A stretch of DNA of 64,000 nt from an uncultured Eggerthella sp. (GTDB lineage Bacteria > Actinomycetota > Coriobacteriia > Coriobacteriales > Eggerthellaceae), in NCBI GenBank assembly GCA_900538545.1, contig UPYK01000003.1, positions 1 through 64,000 on the forward strand, read 5' to 3'. The translations under genes and the position numbers were made by a program. Under the pieces are notes generated by a model, which made no database searches, was not told the origin of the DNA, and was given only the letters and a program-made list of their open reading frames with translations. Positions 1 to 8,689 of the stretch are shown one piece after another (position 1 is the stretch's first letter; every line of letters starts with the position of its first letter).

Positions 1-189
1 CCCGCCTCTTTGCAAGCCTCTTCGAAACGCTTGATATCTTCAGGATCGATCGCTTTAGCCGCCCCTCCGCGCGGGTTGCGCGTGAAGAAGGCGAACGTGT
101 TAGCGCCGATGCTCTGCGCACTCTTCGCCATCGCCTCATAGCCTTTTCCTGAAGACAGGTGGCATCCGATGATCAACTCTTGTTGCATA
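1..189 (-). CDS. nfo: Endonuclease IV, N-terminal part
   Basis: This is the first 63 codons of an apurinic/apyrimidinic endonuclease (deoxyribonuclease IV, AP endonuclease family 2), which cuts the DNA backbone at abasic sites in base-excision repair. The translation begins MQQELIIGCHLSSGKGY and continues with IGANTFAFFTRNPRGG, the typical N-terminus of the family, where the first metal-binding histidine and the FFTRNPRGG segment lie. The gene runs off the left edge, so the remaining metal ligands are not visible. The ATG at 187-189 has a GAGG-type ribosome site just upstream. It starts only 16 bases after the recN stop and is probably co-transcribed with recN as a repair pair. Confidence 0.9.
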
Positions 190-205
190 ACAAACCTCTA
201 TCGTA

Positions 206-1933
206 TTAATGAGCAGATGCGAGCAGCTCTTTTGCATGGGCTAACGAGGTTTCATCAACGCGCCCAGAAAGCATGCGGGCAACTTCCGCAACCCGCTCTT
301 CAGCGGACAGCGCTCGGATATCAGTGGTAAGTTCGGGCGCTTCGTGCTTTTCGACAAGATAATGAGCATCTCCCACTACCGCAACCTGCGGCAAATGCGT
401 GACCACGATGAGCTGGTGAGTCTGCGCTAAGTCTTTCAGCACAGCCGCCAACGCGAGCGCAGTCTTGCCTCCAACACCCGCATCGATCTCGTCGAAAACG
501 AGCGTATCAACATCATCGCAACTGCCCAGCACCACCTTGAGCGCCAGCATCACACGACTGACCTCGCCGCCCGAAGCGATAGCCGATAGCTTTTGCGGAG
601 AAAGCCCGGCGCCAGGAACGAACAGGTAATCGAGCGCCTGCGTTCCCCAACGCGTCCATGCTTCGCGCGCAAGATCCTGAAGCTCCACCACCAAAGAAGC
701 ACTCCCCATCTCAAGACGAGCCATCTGAGCGGTGACCGCAGCAGAAAAGCGCGGTGCCATCTCTTCGCGAGCAGCCGCGAGCGCATCAGCCGCCGAAACA
801 AGCCTATCTTCAGCTTCCTCGCGCGCACGCTTCGCTTCCGCGAGCAACTCGTCGCACGAATCATAAGAAGCAATGAGCTGGTTCGCTTCAGCGAAGGTTG
901 CGAAGACCTCATCCATCGTTGGACCATATCCGCGCATGATACCTTGAAGCGCCGAAAGGCGCGTTTGCCGCACTTCGAGCTCGTCTTCCGAAAAATCGAT
1001 GCTCGCCTGATAGCGCGCAAGCTCATGACCCACATCCTCGAGCAAGAAATACGCTTCGCGCACCGCTTTCTGCTGCGCCTCGACCGCCCCATCAACGCCT
1101 GCGATCTTGTCGATCGACACCTGGGCATCCTGTAACTTCTCGAGCACGCCACCTTCAGCAATGAGCACCTGATAGGCTGATCGCGTCTCACCAGCCAGCA
1201 TCTCGGCGTTCTCATAGAACGGAAGCTCTTGGAGCAAGGCCTCGTATTCGCCAGGCTGTGGATCGACCGCAGCGATCTGTTCGACCGTGAAACGCGCTCG
1301 ATCGAGTGCAACGGAATCCGCTTCGCGCAGCTTCTGCAAACGCTCGACTTCCGCCTGCGCAGCCGCACACGCATCGAACGCTTCTTGATAGTGCTCGAGC
1401 GCAGGGCCGATGCTCGAAGCACCCCATCTATCGAACAGCTTTCGCTGGTAGGCAGCATTGAGCAATTGCTGATGCTCATGCTGGCCGCACAGATCGATGC
1501 TCGCGCCAACCCCCGAAGCAAGATCCTTCACGCCCGCAAGCGACCCATCGATGGTCACCCGCGAACGACCATTGAGTCCCACTCGGCGACAAACCACAGT
1601 GCCATCTTCGGAGGATACGCGCATCTCTTGTTCGGCAGGTCCGCCGGGCTCAGTTAATACCCCCTGTTGGGCAGATCCGCTCTGTTCAGCGGGCACTTCT
1701 TGCTCATCAGCTTCAGCACTTTCGAGGAAGAAGCGTCCCTCAACAGCAAGTTCAGCCGCGCCTTCGCGGATCATTCCCGCATTCGCGCGTTCGCCCACCA
1801 AAAGCTTGAGCGCATTCAATAAAGCGGTCTTACCCGAGCCAGTTTCGCCCGTTATCACCGTCATGCCACTTGAGGGTTGAAAAAGGGTATCACGAATAAG
1901 TGCCACATTGGCAATATGCATTTCATCGAGCAT
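206..1933 (-). CDS. recN: DNA repair protein RecN
   Basis: RecN is an SMC-like ATPase of double-strand-break repair. The 575-residue product has the Walker A motif GETGSGKT at about residues 29-36, the RecN signature DLCGQHEHQQLL in the N-lobe, a central coiled coil rich in Glu, Ala and Arg, and the C-lobe Walker B FDEIDAGVGG followed by VVTHLPQVA. I chose the ATG at 1931-1933 over an upstream in-frame start at 2005 because it gives the usual family N-terminus (MLDEMHIANVAL) and has a GGAGAAAGG ribosome site. The N-lobe carries an insert of about 30 residues, rich in Pro, Glu and Gln, with two PAEQ copies. It probably forms a unit with nfo, and follows the ABC1 kinase gene with a gap of about 130 bases. 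Confidence 0.96.
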   Translation of the reverse strand: MLDEMHIANVALIRDTLFQPSSGMTVITGETGSGKTALLNALKLLVGERANAGMIREGAAELAVEGRFFLESAEADEQEVPAEQSGSAQQGVLTEPGGPAEQEMRVSSEDGTVVCRRVGLNGRSRVTIDGSLAGVKDLASGVGASIDLCGQHEHQQLLNAAYQRKLFDRWGASSIGPALEHYQEAFDACAAAQAEVERLQKLREADSVALDRARFTVEQIAAVDPQPGEYEALLQELPFYENAEMLAGETRSAYQVLIAEGGVLEKLQDAQVSIDKIAGVDGAVEAQQKAVREAYFLLEDVGHELARYQASIDFSEDELEVRQTRLSALQGIMRGYGPTMDEVFATFAEANQLIASYDSCDELLAEAKRAREEAEDRLVSAADALAAAREEMAPRFSAAVTAQMARLEMGSASLVVELQDLAREAWTRWGTQALDYLFVPGAGLSPQKLSAIASGGEVSRVMLALKVVLGSCDDVDTLVFDEIDAGVGGKTALALAAVLKDLAQTHQLIVVTHLPQVAVVGDAHYLVEKHEAPELTTDIRALSAEERVAEVARMLSGRVDETSLAHAKELLASAH

Positions 1934-2062
1934 ACGTAGGCCTTTCTCCAGCAACGAATAAGCTGGTCGATTCACGATCAAGAGCGCGTCTTTCGTGATG
2001 CCCACAGACGCTGTTGCGCCCCTCGAACCAATGCTTCGATCGAATCAATTATATCGATGCAC

Positions 2063-3715
2063 TTACTTTATGTCTTCGTCGTTGCGTGTTTTGTGCCGCG
2101 CGTAAATCATCTGCCAAACTACATAAACGCCCAACACGAACGCACTCAAATAGCCGACTATCCCAAGCAGCGGCACGCCTAAGAATCGTGGCATCATATC
2201 TGTCGTGCAGATGATGCTCGAACCGATGAAGAGACCTGCCGAAATGAGCGCAAAAGCAAGATAGCCCGTAAGCGAATAGACGGTCGATTTAAGATCCTTC
2301 GGCATGTTCATCTCGGCGCCAAGGCTGATCTCCCCCTCGTTCAGCATATCGAGCGTATGGGAAAGTTGGGTCGGCAGTTTCGTGCTCGCATCGAGCGAAC
2401 GGGCGCTCTGAATGCCCATCTCCTTCATCTTCTGGAGCATCGCATCGAGCGTGAGCGTTTTCTTCTGGATGTGATCAGAAACGATCTCGACGATATTCGT
2501 GGTAGGTGAAAGATCAGCGACCACCCCTTCGATGGTCATGAACCCGCGCGCAAGCATAGTGAACGACGGATTGATCACCAAATTCTGAGAGCGCAGGATC
2601 TCGATGACATCCATGAATGCTTCACCGATGTTGATGTCCTCCAGATCGGCGCTTGCATACGAATTCAACAGCTCTGCCATCTGCTGCAATAGCCGCCCCT
2701 GATCGACTGGCCCCTTGATAGAAGTAAGACCGAGCGCTGCCTCCTTGAGCTCGTAAGGATCCTTCGCAGCAATAGCCGCGAACGCTTGATTCACCAACGC
2801 CCGCTGCGAGGAATTGAGCGAGCCGGTCATGCCCAGATCGATCCAGACGATCTCCTGGTCGCGCACGATGATGTTGCCCTCATGCGGATCGGCATGGAAG
2901 AATCCCGCATCGATCACCTGCATGATGTAATTCTGCGCCAAGCGGTTCGCAAGCTCGCCGAGGTCGTTGCCCTGCGCAATGAGCGCGGCATGGTCGTTTA
3001 TCTCTGGCCCCGAGACATACTCCATCACCAGAATGGACTCCGAAGAGTATTCAGGATACGGACAGGGGCACGTGACCCCCTCGCTTCCTTCAAGCTCCTG
3101 GTGGAACTGCACCAGATTATTGAGCTCGATCGTGAAATCAAGTTCGTTTGCGGTCGTGCGCTCGAGCTCGGTCAAAAGACCCTCCAGCGTTCCTACCAGT
3201 TCTTTATGTTCGATAGTGCCGACCTCAGCAAACGTCAGAAGATGCCGCAGCAAGGTCAAGTCTTCAGCCATCTCCTCCTTGATCCCTGGGCGACGAACCT
3301 TCACTGCCACTACCGAGCCATCCAAGAGCGTGGCCTTGTGCACCTGTGCGATCGATGCAGACCCCAGTGGCTTCTCTTCGATCGATGCGAACACGGTATT
3401 CCAGGGATGACCGAAGTCTTCCTCGATGCACGCGATAACGGTGGCGAAGTCGAGCGGATCGACATTGCTTCGCAACTCGGCGAAGGCCTCACAATAATCC
3501 TTGGGCAAGATGTCGGCACGGTTCGAAGCAAGCTGCCCGATCTTCACGTAGGTGGGACCCAGATCCTCCAAGAAGCGCACAGCCTTTTGAGGATCCATGC
3601 CGTGAAGAACCTGGTCCTTGTGCACGATCTCGAGTATCTCTTTCGCACGCTTGCCAGAGGTCTTATCGTTGATGGTCACTTGGGCAAGCTTCATCAACTG
3701 CTTGAATGTTGGCAT
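2063..3715 (-). CDS. ABC1/UbiB (AarF) family protein kinase-like membrane protein
   Basis: This 550-residue protein belongs to the atypical kinase family that includes UbiB, AarF and ABC1/ADCK. Family members bind ATP and support quinone or lipid metabolism. Diagnostic segments are the KxGQ motif in YVKIGQLASNRADILP (about residues 55-70), the alanine-rich loop PLGSASIAQVHKA, the VAVKVRRPG lysine strand, the catalytic-like HADPHEGNIIV and the metal-binding WIDLGMTG. Two hydrophobic segments close to the C-terminus (about 480-540) should anchor it in the membrane. The ATG follows a strong AGGAGGAACAAGCG ribosome site. The substrate cannot be told from sequence, and no ubiquinone or menaquinone genes are adjacent. 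The upstream 250 bases separate it from a divergent crotonase pseudogene. Confidence 0.9.
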   Translation of the reverse strand: MPTFKQLMKLAQVTINDKTSGKRAKEILEIVHKDQVLHGMDPQKAVRFLEDLGPTYVKIGQLASNRADILPKDYCEAFAELRSNVDPLDFATVIACIEEDFGHPWNTVFASIEEKPLGSASIAQVHKATLLDGSVVAVKVRRPGIKEEMAEDLTLLRHLLTFAEVGTIEHKELVGTLEGLLTELERTTANELDFTIELNNLVQFHQELEGSEGVTCPCPYPEYSSESILVMEYVSGPEINDHAALIAQGNDLGELANRLAQNYIMQVIDAGFFHADPHEGNIIVRDQEIVWIDLGMTGSLNSSQRALVNQAFAAIAAKDPYELKEAALGLTSIKGPVDQGRLLQQMAELLNSYASADLEDINIGEAFMDVIEILRSQNLVINPSFTMLARGFMTIEGVVADLSPTTNIVEIVSDHIQKKTLTLDAMLQKMKEMGIQSARSLDASTKLPTQLSHTLDMLNEGEISLGAEMNMPKDLKSTVYSLTGYLAFALISAGLFIGSSIICTTDMMPRFLGVPLLGIVGYLSAFVLGVYVVWQMIYARHKTRNDEDIK

Positions 3716-3967
3716 CGCTTGTTCCTCCTGAACACAAGATCGGCTTCAATGCAGGAGCTTGCAGGCATCACGCATCCAGCGCTGTTCATCAAAAGAGTAA
3801 CGAAAAGAGAGCAGCCGCCATCAAGAAAACGAGAATTGAAAACGAGCTGTGGTTTTTATCGAGTGTCCTGCCAGGTGTCACATCTTGATCAAAAAACATG
3901 CGATCAGAAAGACCCAAGAGAAACAAATGCACTAAACTAAAGCAAGGGGAAAGATTAAGGGGGACCT
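3716..3967. other. Intergenic region between divergent genes
   Basis: These 252 bases separate the UbiB-like gene (minus strand) from the crotonase pseudogene (plus strand), so they should hold promoters for both. A plausible -35 box TTGATC is near 3883 on the plus strand but no convincing -10 box follows at the right distance. The plus-strand gene has a clear AAGGGGG ribosome site just before its ATG. No RNA gene or repeat was recognised. Confidence 0.5.
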
Positions 3968-4734
3968 ATGCAATTCGAGACCATTCTTACTGAAGAACGT
4001 GATGGCATCTTCATCATCACCTTCAACCGCTTAGAAGCGCGCAACGCCATGAACAATCTGATGACCAAAGAGATCGGTGATGCCCTTGAGTATTGGGATC
4101 ACAACGATGATCTGCGCGTTTGCATCATCACCAACAACGGACACGTCTTCTGTGCAGGATCGGATCTAAAGGAACTGGCAGCAGGTGCTTATGAAGTGCC
4201 CGAGGGACGCGAGAAATGGGGCTTTGCGGCTATGACCAAGCGCTCGTTCGACAAGCCGATCATCGCGGCGGTGCATGGCAAAGCTCTCGGCGGCGGCATG
4301 GAGATCGTTGCCGCATGCGATCTGTTTTCGGCTTGCCTGAACCCCGTGTTGGTCTTACGGCAGCGGGTGGCGGTCTTCTTCTCCGCCTTGCTCAGCAGAT
4401 CCCGATGAAGTTCGCCATGGAACTCATGCTGGTCGCAGAACCCATCTCTGCGCAAAAAGCTAACGACTGGGGAATCGTGAATTACGTCGTGCCCGACGAT
4501 CAGGTGCTGGATAAGGCCATCTACCTGGCCCAAAAGATCATTCTTGGCGCACCGCTTTCGATCAAATACACCAAGAAGACCGTTATCGAGACCATGGGCG
4601 AGAATTTCCCCTATCCCTCTAAGGGCTGGGAAACGCTCGAAGAATATGAGAAGATCACGCGCGCGAGCGAAGACGCCCACGAAGGCGAGGTCGCATTCGC
4701 CGAAAAGCGCAAGCCTGTCTGGACGGGTCGCTAA
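3968..4734 (+). pseudogene. Enoyl-CoA hydratase/isomerase (CaiD-like crotonase), frameshifted
   Basis: The two halves of a crotonase-fold acyl-CoA hydratase lie in different frames. The first frame (3968 to about 4326) encodes the N-terminus, the oxyanion-hole strand FCAGSDLKEL and the GKALGGGMEIVAACDL helix. The second frame (from about 4327) resumes at FGLPEPRVGLTAAGGG and runs to a normal C-terminus, EVAFAEKRKPVWTGR, which resembles the end of crotonobetainyl-CoA hydratase CaiD. Between DL and FGLPEP, family members normally have about eight residues (of the form xxASExAx, 24 nt) but only two bases are present, so about 22 nt are missing and the frame shifts. Both sides are otherwise well conserved, suggesting recent loss. 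The ribosome site is intact. A sequencing error is possible, but a 22-nt loss is unusual for one. Confidence 0.85.
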
Positions 4735-4751
4735 CTAACGAACGGCAGCCG

Positions 4752-6197
4752 ATGTCTCACGAACAAAGCGTGCCACATATCCATTCGAATAAGAACGAAG
4801 GCCGGTCGCACGATCGGTCTTCGTCGCTCGAAGACACAACGCTTGCGCGCGCGAACAAGCTGATACCTCCATGCGTTGTCTCGGTGATCGACCTGCTTGA
4901 ATCCGCAGGTTACGAGACTTGGCTCGTTGGCGGTTTCGTTCGCGACCTCTTGCTCGAACGCCCGCTTCACGATTTCGATCTCACTACTGCTGCTCCTTGG
5001 CAGCAGGTGAAAGAGCTCTGCGTTGCTGCGGGCTACGCAGCGCATGAGACCGGCACCAAGCATGGGACCATCACGGTGGTTGCAGATGATACCGCACTCG
5101 AGATCACCACGTTTCGAACTGAAGGAGCCTATCTCGATCATCGTCATCCTTCCGAGATCATCTTCACCGACTCGATCGAAGAAGATCTAGCCCGCCGCGA
5201 TTTCACCGTGAACGCGATGGCGTTCCATCCGGCACGCGGCATCCTCGATCCCTTCGGTGGCCAGACCGACCTGCGCGAAAGAATGATCCGTTGCGTAGGA
5301 GATGCGAATGCGCGCTTTTCCGAAGATGCGCTACGCATCTTACGCGCGCTGCGTTTTGCGTCCCAGCTAGACTTCACCCTGGAACCGAAAACCGCTCATG
5401 CTGCGCTCGATCAACGCGAAGACCTGCGCTTGATCGCTGGTGAGCGCATCGAAGACGAGCTGACTAAGCTTCTCTGCGGCGAAAACGTCTACCGAGTGCT
5501 CATGGATTACACCGCTGTGCTGAATGTGGTACTTCCCGAGCTCATCGCCATGGAGGGCCTCGACCAGAAGACGAAATATCACATCTACGATGTTTACGAG
5601 CACACCGCTTGGGTGGTGCATTACTCGCCCGCCACCCCGCTCGCGCGCTGGGCAGCACTGTTGCACGATGTCGGCAAGCCCGATACCTTCTTCACCGACG
5701 AAGAAGGCGTAGGCCACATGTATGGCCATCCGAAAGTGAGCGTTGAGCACCTGCACAGCATCGCAAAACGACTGCACTTTTCACGCGCGTTCACGAACGA
5801 TCTTGCCCTGCTCGTGCGCTATCACGATACGCGCCCAGCGCCCACGAAGAAGTCGATTCGCCGACTGTATGCCAAGCTCGAGAACAAGGAATATCTCTTC
5901 CATGCCATGTGCGATCTGATGCGCGCCGATTCGCTTGCGCAAGCGCCCGAATACCACGAGCGCGTGAACGAGATCGATGAGCTTGAAGCGCTCTTCGACG
6001 AAATGATCGCTGAAGATGAAGTGTTCTCGCTGCGCGATCTGCCTCTCTCAGGCAAGGATCTGATCGAAGCGGGCATTCCCGAAGGTCCTGCTATCGGCGA
6101 AGCACTCGAAGCAGCGTTCCAAGAGGTGATCGAAGAGCGGCTACCTCTCGATCACGATGCGCTCCTCGCCTTCGCCCTCAGCTTTCACAATAGATGA
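4752..6197 (+). CDS. cca: CCA tRNA nucleotidyltransferase with HD domain
   Basis: This class II polymerase-beta-like nucleotidyltransferase adds or repairs the CCA end of tRNAs. The 481-residue protein shows the GGFVRD motif at 60-65, the metal-binding aspartates of HDFDLTT at about 74 and 76, the RRDFTVNAMAF motif at 148-158 and the neck region ARFSEDALRILRALRFA at about 187-203. A C-terminal HD phosphohydrolase-type domain begins near LLHDVGKP (HD at 305-306) and is followed by GHPKVSVEH. The first 35 residues are hydrophilic and poorly conserved. No good ribosome site precedes the ATG, which lies 17 bases after the crotonase pseudogene; no other start fits better. Its stop codon lies inside the left arm of the repeat element at 6193. 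Both tRNA genes in this window already encode CCA, so repair is the likelier role for them. Confidence 0.94.
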   Translation: MSHEQSVPHIHSNKNEGRSHDRSSSLEDTTLARANKLIPPCVVSVIDLLESAGYETWLVGGFVRDLLLERPLHDFDLTTAAPWQQVKELCVAAGYAAHETGTKHGTITVVADDTALEITTFRTEGAYLDHRHPSEIIFTDSIEEDLARRDFTVNAMAFHPARGILDPFGGQTDLRERMIRCVGDANARFSEDALRILRALRFASQLDFTLEPKTAHAALDQREDLRLIAGERIEDELTKLLCGENVYRVLMDYTAVLNVVLPELIAMEGLDQKTKYHIYDVYEHTAWVVHYSPATPLARWAALLHDVGKPDTFFTDEEGVGHMYGHPKVSVEHLHSIAKRLHFSRAFTNDLALLVRYHDTRPAPTKKSIRRLYAKLENKEYLFHAMCDLMRADSLAQAPEYHERVNEIDELEALFDEMIAEDEVFSLRDLPLSGKDLIEAGIPEGPAIGEALEAAFQEVIEERLPLDHDALLAFALSFHNR

Positions 6198-6419
6198 CAA
6201 ACTACCCGGTCGTTCGACACCAACTCGATCAGCGGAGAGGGCGAGGCAACGAGGTGACTCTTTGCCGACTAAATTCTTAATTAATAAAACCCGAGCAAAG
6301 CAGCGACGCACGAAAGAACCTGCAGAATGCAGGTTCTTGAGCAGGGAAGCGGGGAACCTCGTGTCTCGCGCTCTCCGCTGATCGAGTTGATGGCGAACGA
6401 TCGGGTTGTTCGCCACCTT
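6193..6419. repeat. 227-bp inverted-repeat element between convergent cca and pyrE
   Basis: The whole cca-pyrE gap is one imperfect inverted repeat. The left end (6193-6221) reads GATGACAAACTACCCGGTCG and onward; the right end (about 6390-6417) is its degenerate inverse. Inside each lies a perfect 18-bp inverted pair, AACTCGATCAGCGGAGAG at 6222-6239 and its reverse complement at about 6372-6389, followed by further partly matching bases (GCGAG, ACGAGGT). The centre is AT-rich and holds a separate hairpin. The element begins within the cca stop region and ends at the pyrE stop. It encodes no protein. It could be a MITE/REP-like mobile repeat or a two-way transcript-end structure; the sequence alone cannot decide. 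Confidence 0.8.
6314..6338. terminator. Hairpin inside the cca-pyrE element, possible two-way terminator
   Basis: AAGAACCTGCA, a GAA loop, and TGCAGGTTCTT form a perfect 11-bp stem. The flanks are only weakly T-rich on either strand (TTCTTG on plus, TTCTTTCG on minus), so it is a weak candidate for intrinsic termination of cca and pyrE. Confidence 0.45.
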
Positions 6420-7100
6420 TTAGGCTTTAGCGCCGTATTGGGCGTAATAGGAATCGATGGCTGCTTTGAGCACATCGTCAATGATGATCTTGCCCTGCAC
6501 TTCCTTGTTATACAGGCATTCGGTCACTTCTTCCATGGTTACGATGGCAGCTGTGGGGAACCCATAGCGCTCCGAAACCTCATCGAGCGCGCATTTCTTG
6601 CCTTCTTTGCCTACTTCCTGGCGATTGAGCGAGACCATGAGGCCCACCACTTCCACATCGGCCTGCGCCTTGATGATGGGATAGGTCTCTTCGATCGATT
6701 TGCCTGAAGTGGTCACATCCTCCACCATGAGCACACGATCGCCATCATGCAGATCGCTACCGAGCAAGATGCCCGTGTCGCCATGGTCCTTTACCTCTTT
6801 ACGGTTGGAGCAGTAACGCACCTCTTTGCCATACAGCTCGTTCAGCGCCATAGCGGTGACCACGGAAAGCGGGATACCCTTGTACGCCGGTCCGAACACC
6901 ACATCGAAATCGAGTCCAAAGTTCTGCTCGATAGCTTGTGCGTAGTAGATTCCCAAACGGTGCAGCTGATCGCCCGTAACGTAGGCGCCCGCATTCATGA
7001 AGAAGGGAGACTGCCTTCCGCTCTTCAGCGTGAATTCGCCGAACTTGAGCACATCGCTCTCGACCATGAACTCAATGAACTCTTCTTTGTAGGCTTCCAT
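6420..7100 (-). CDS. pyrE: Orotate phosphoribosyltransferase
   Basis: PyrE makes orotidine 5'-phosphate from orotate and PRPP in pyrimidine synthesis. The 226-residue product has FGEFTLKSGRQSPFF near the N-terminus, the FGPAYKGIPL loop, and the PRPP-binding motif VLMVEDVTTSGKSIEET. The open frame extends upstream to 7340, but the ATG at 7098-7100 is preceded by a strong GGAGGGAGC site and gives the family's normal N-terminus (MEAYKEEFIEFM), whereas the upstream extension runs through a repeat. It lies downstream of the glycosyltransferase gene on the same strand, about 140 bases away, with a palindromic repeat between them. No other pyrimidine genes are near. It converges with cca. Confidence 0.95.
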   Translation of the reverse strand: MEAYKEEFIEFMVESDVLKFGEFTLKSGRQSPFFMNAGAYVTGDQLHRLGIYYAQAIEQNFGLDFDVVFGPAYKGIPLSVVTAMALNELYGKEVRYCSNRKEVKDHGDTGILLGSDLHDGDRVLMVEDVTTSGKSIEETYPIIKAQADVEVVGLMVSLNRQEVGKEGKKCALDEVSERYGFPTAAIVTMEEVTECLYNKEVQGKIIIDDVLKAAIDSYYAQYGAKA

Positions 7101-7210
7101 CAAAGCTCCCTCCGCATGCTTCTTCGTTGGTTGAATCGATGTTTCCATCTTACCAGCATCTTCTGAGGAATCTTCGGTCACCTTGAGATCAGCCGGGATG
7201 AGCTTCCACA

Positions 7211-7239
7211 GGTGACGCACTACCCGGTCGTTCGACACC
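7211..7239. repeat. Stop-codon-abutting palindrome, copy 3
   Basis: GGTGACGCACTACCCGGTCG followed by TTCGACACC forms an imperfect palindrome (GGTG-C- arms). It directly abuts the TAA stop (7240-7242) of the glycosyltransferase gene on the minus strand. It is nearly identical to the left end of the element at 6193 and to the copy at 10903. Confidence 0.8.
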
Positions 7240-8574
7240 TTAGCGGGTGCGCAGGGGTTTCTTACCCCAATAGAGCCAGAAGAAGCGGTTCTTGATAGGA
7301 GCGGTATTGCCCACCTTCTCGAGCGTGGCCAGCGCAACATTGCGCGCCGAATCGGGCTTGCGCAGCTCCGCCCCGCCCTCTATCATGCGATCGAGCATCG
7401 CAGGGTCTTTCTGGATCTCGCGCAACTTCTCCAGCAGCTCAGGTGAAGTAAGCACTTGATAAGCCGCTCCCGCGCGAGTAACGGTAGTGGTGTTCGCGTC
7501 TTCCTGACCGAACGAACGCCCCACGATGATGAGCGGCAAACGCGAACAGAGGCATTCGGTAACCGCCAAACCGCCCGATTTAGCAATAGCCAAGTCGGCT
7601 GCATTCATCAGTTCGGCGATCTTCTCAACATAGTTATAGACAGAAACATTCGGAACGCCGCAATCAGTGCAGTGTTTACGCACTTGATCAGCATATTCTT
7701 CGTCGCTTCCGGTCAAGAAAACGAAATGCATATCATCGAACGCAGCAAGGTCTTCGATGATCTCATCCATGAGCTCGCGAAAGAGCACATAGGGCTGGCG
7801 CAAACGCGCGCCCGCGATAACGAGCACGATCTTCTTATCCACAGGTAGCCCATATTTTTCAAGGACAGCAGTGCGATCATACTCTTGATTGAAGCTCGGC
7901 TTAACGGGAATGCCCGTGACCTTGATGTCCTCTGGCTTCACCTTGCGCGGATAGAGCTCTTCTTTCATGAGCTCATCGGCAACGCAGAACAGGTCGCTGA
8001 AGCGATGCGGCCACAACCCCTCCACGCCATAGTCGGTCGGCACGCAAACCACCGGGAAGTCGAGCTTGGTGATCATGCGCGCAGCCACTGCCGCATTCGC
8101 CGCAACGATGTGCGTGGTCACAATAGCGATCGGTTTGCGCTTCGCCACATAGCGGGTGAAGGCGGAATACATGAAATAGGACCAAATGCTGCCGCCGCCC
8201 CACAGAAGGCGCCCGGTCAGAACGTAATGCCAAGTTATGTCGTAGATATAGCGCGTCGGACCCGTGAAGAGCGTGGTCGTTTTCTCACCATCGAACTTCA
8301 TATACCCGAAGTCGAGGATGTCGAGCAGTTCGATATCGGCATTTTCAGGAACGAGCGGATGGTTACCGCGTAGGCGCGCAAACGCTTCGGCAGTAGAAGC
8401 TGCCGCGCTACGATGCCCTGAACCGACCGAAGAATAGAGCGCGATAACGAGCGGACGATCCGATTCTTCGTTGGCGGTGGTGTTCACCGGAAAAAGATCG
8501 GAAGCGCCGATCATGCCTGTTTCAGGCAAGGACTCTTCAGAGCTGTCTTGCTCCGTAAGCTCTGGCATGATCAT
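7240..8574 (-). CDS. MGDG-synthase-like GT28 processive glycosyltransferase
   Basis: This 444-residue protein looks like the family of monogalactosyldiacylglycerol synthases and processive diacylglycerol glucosyltransferases (YpfP/UgtP type), which transfer sugars from UDP-sugars to membrane lipids. Visible features are the N-terminal GSGHRSAAASTAEAF loop, FPVVCVPTDYGVEGLWPH, and the C-terminal nucleotide-sugar site with KSGGLAVTECLCSRLPLII. I set the start at the ATG at 8572-8574, which has a GAGGAGGTGCC site, rather than at 8610. Another ATG two codons on is also possible. It lies 115 bases downstream of the MFS-CBS gene. The acceptor lipid and sugar cannot be told from sequence. A palindromic repeat directly follows its stop codon. 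Confidence 0.85.
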   Translation of the reverse strand: MIMPELTEQDSSEESLPETGMIGASDLFPVNTTANEESDRPLVIALYSSVGSGHRSAAASTAEAFARLRGNHPLVPENADIELLDILDFGYMKFDGEKTTTLFTGPTRYIYDITWHYVLTGRLLWGGGSIWSYFMYSAFTRYVAKRKPIAIVTTHIVAANAAVAARMITKLDFPVVCVPTDYGVEGLWPHRFSDLFCVADELMKEELYPRKVKPEDIKVTGIPVKPSFNQEYDRTAVLEKYGLPVDKKIVLVIAGARLRQPYVLFRELMDEIIEDLAAFDDMHFVFLTGSDEEYADQVRKHCTDCGVPNVSVYNYVEKIAELMNAADLAIAKSGGLAVTECLCSRLPLIIVGRSFGQEDANTTTVTRAGAAYQVLTSPELLEKLREIQKDPAMLDRMIEGGAELRKPDSARNVALATLEKVGNTAPIKNRFFWLYWGKKPLRTR

Positions 8575-8689
8575 GGCACCTCCTCTCTTCAGCGTGCAAG
8601 ATCGATTCAATACTATAGGTCATATCTATACTAGTGAATAATCTCGCAGAATCTCGATAATAAAAGCGGAGGTCGACCACAAGCCGGTA

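Noticed and set aside
3883..3910. Plus-strand promoter TTGATC for the crotonase pseudogene
   Set aside because: No acceptable -10 box at 16-18 bases, so it was not listed as a feature.
4320..4335. Programmed frameshift in the crotonase gene
   Set aside because: About eight conserved codons are missing at the junction and only a short T-run (four T) is present, so a deletion explains it better.
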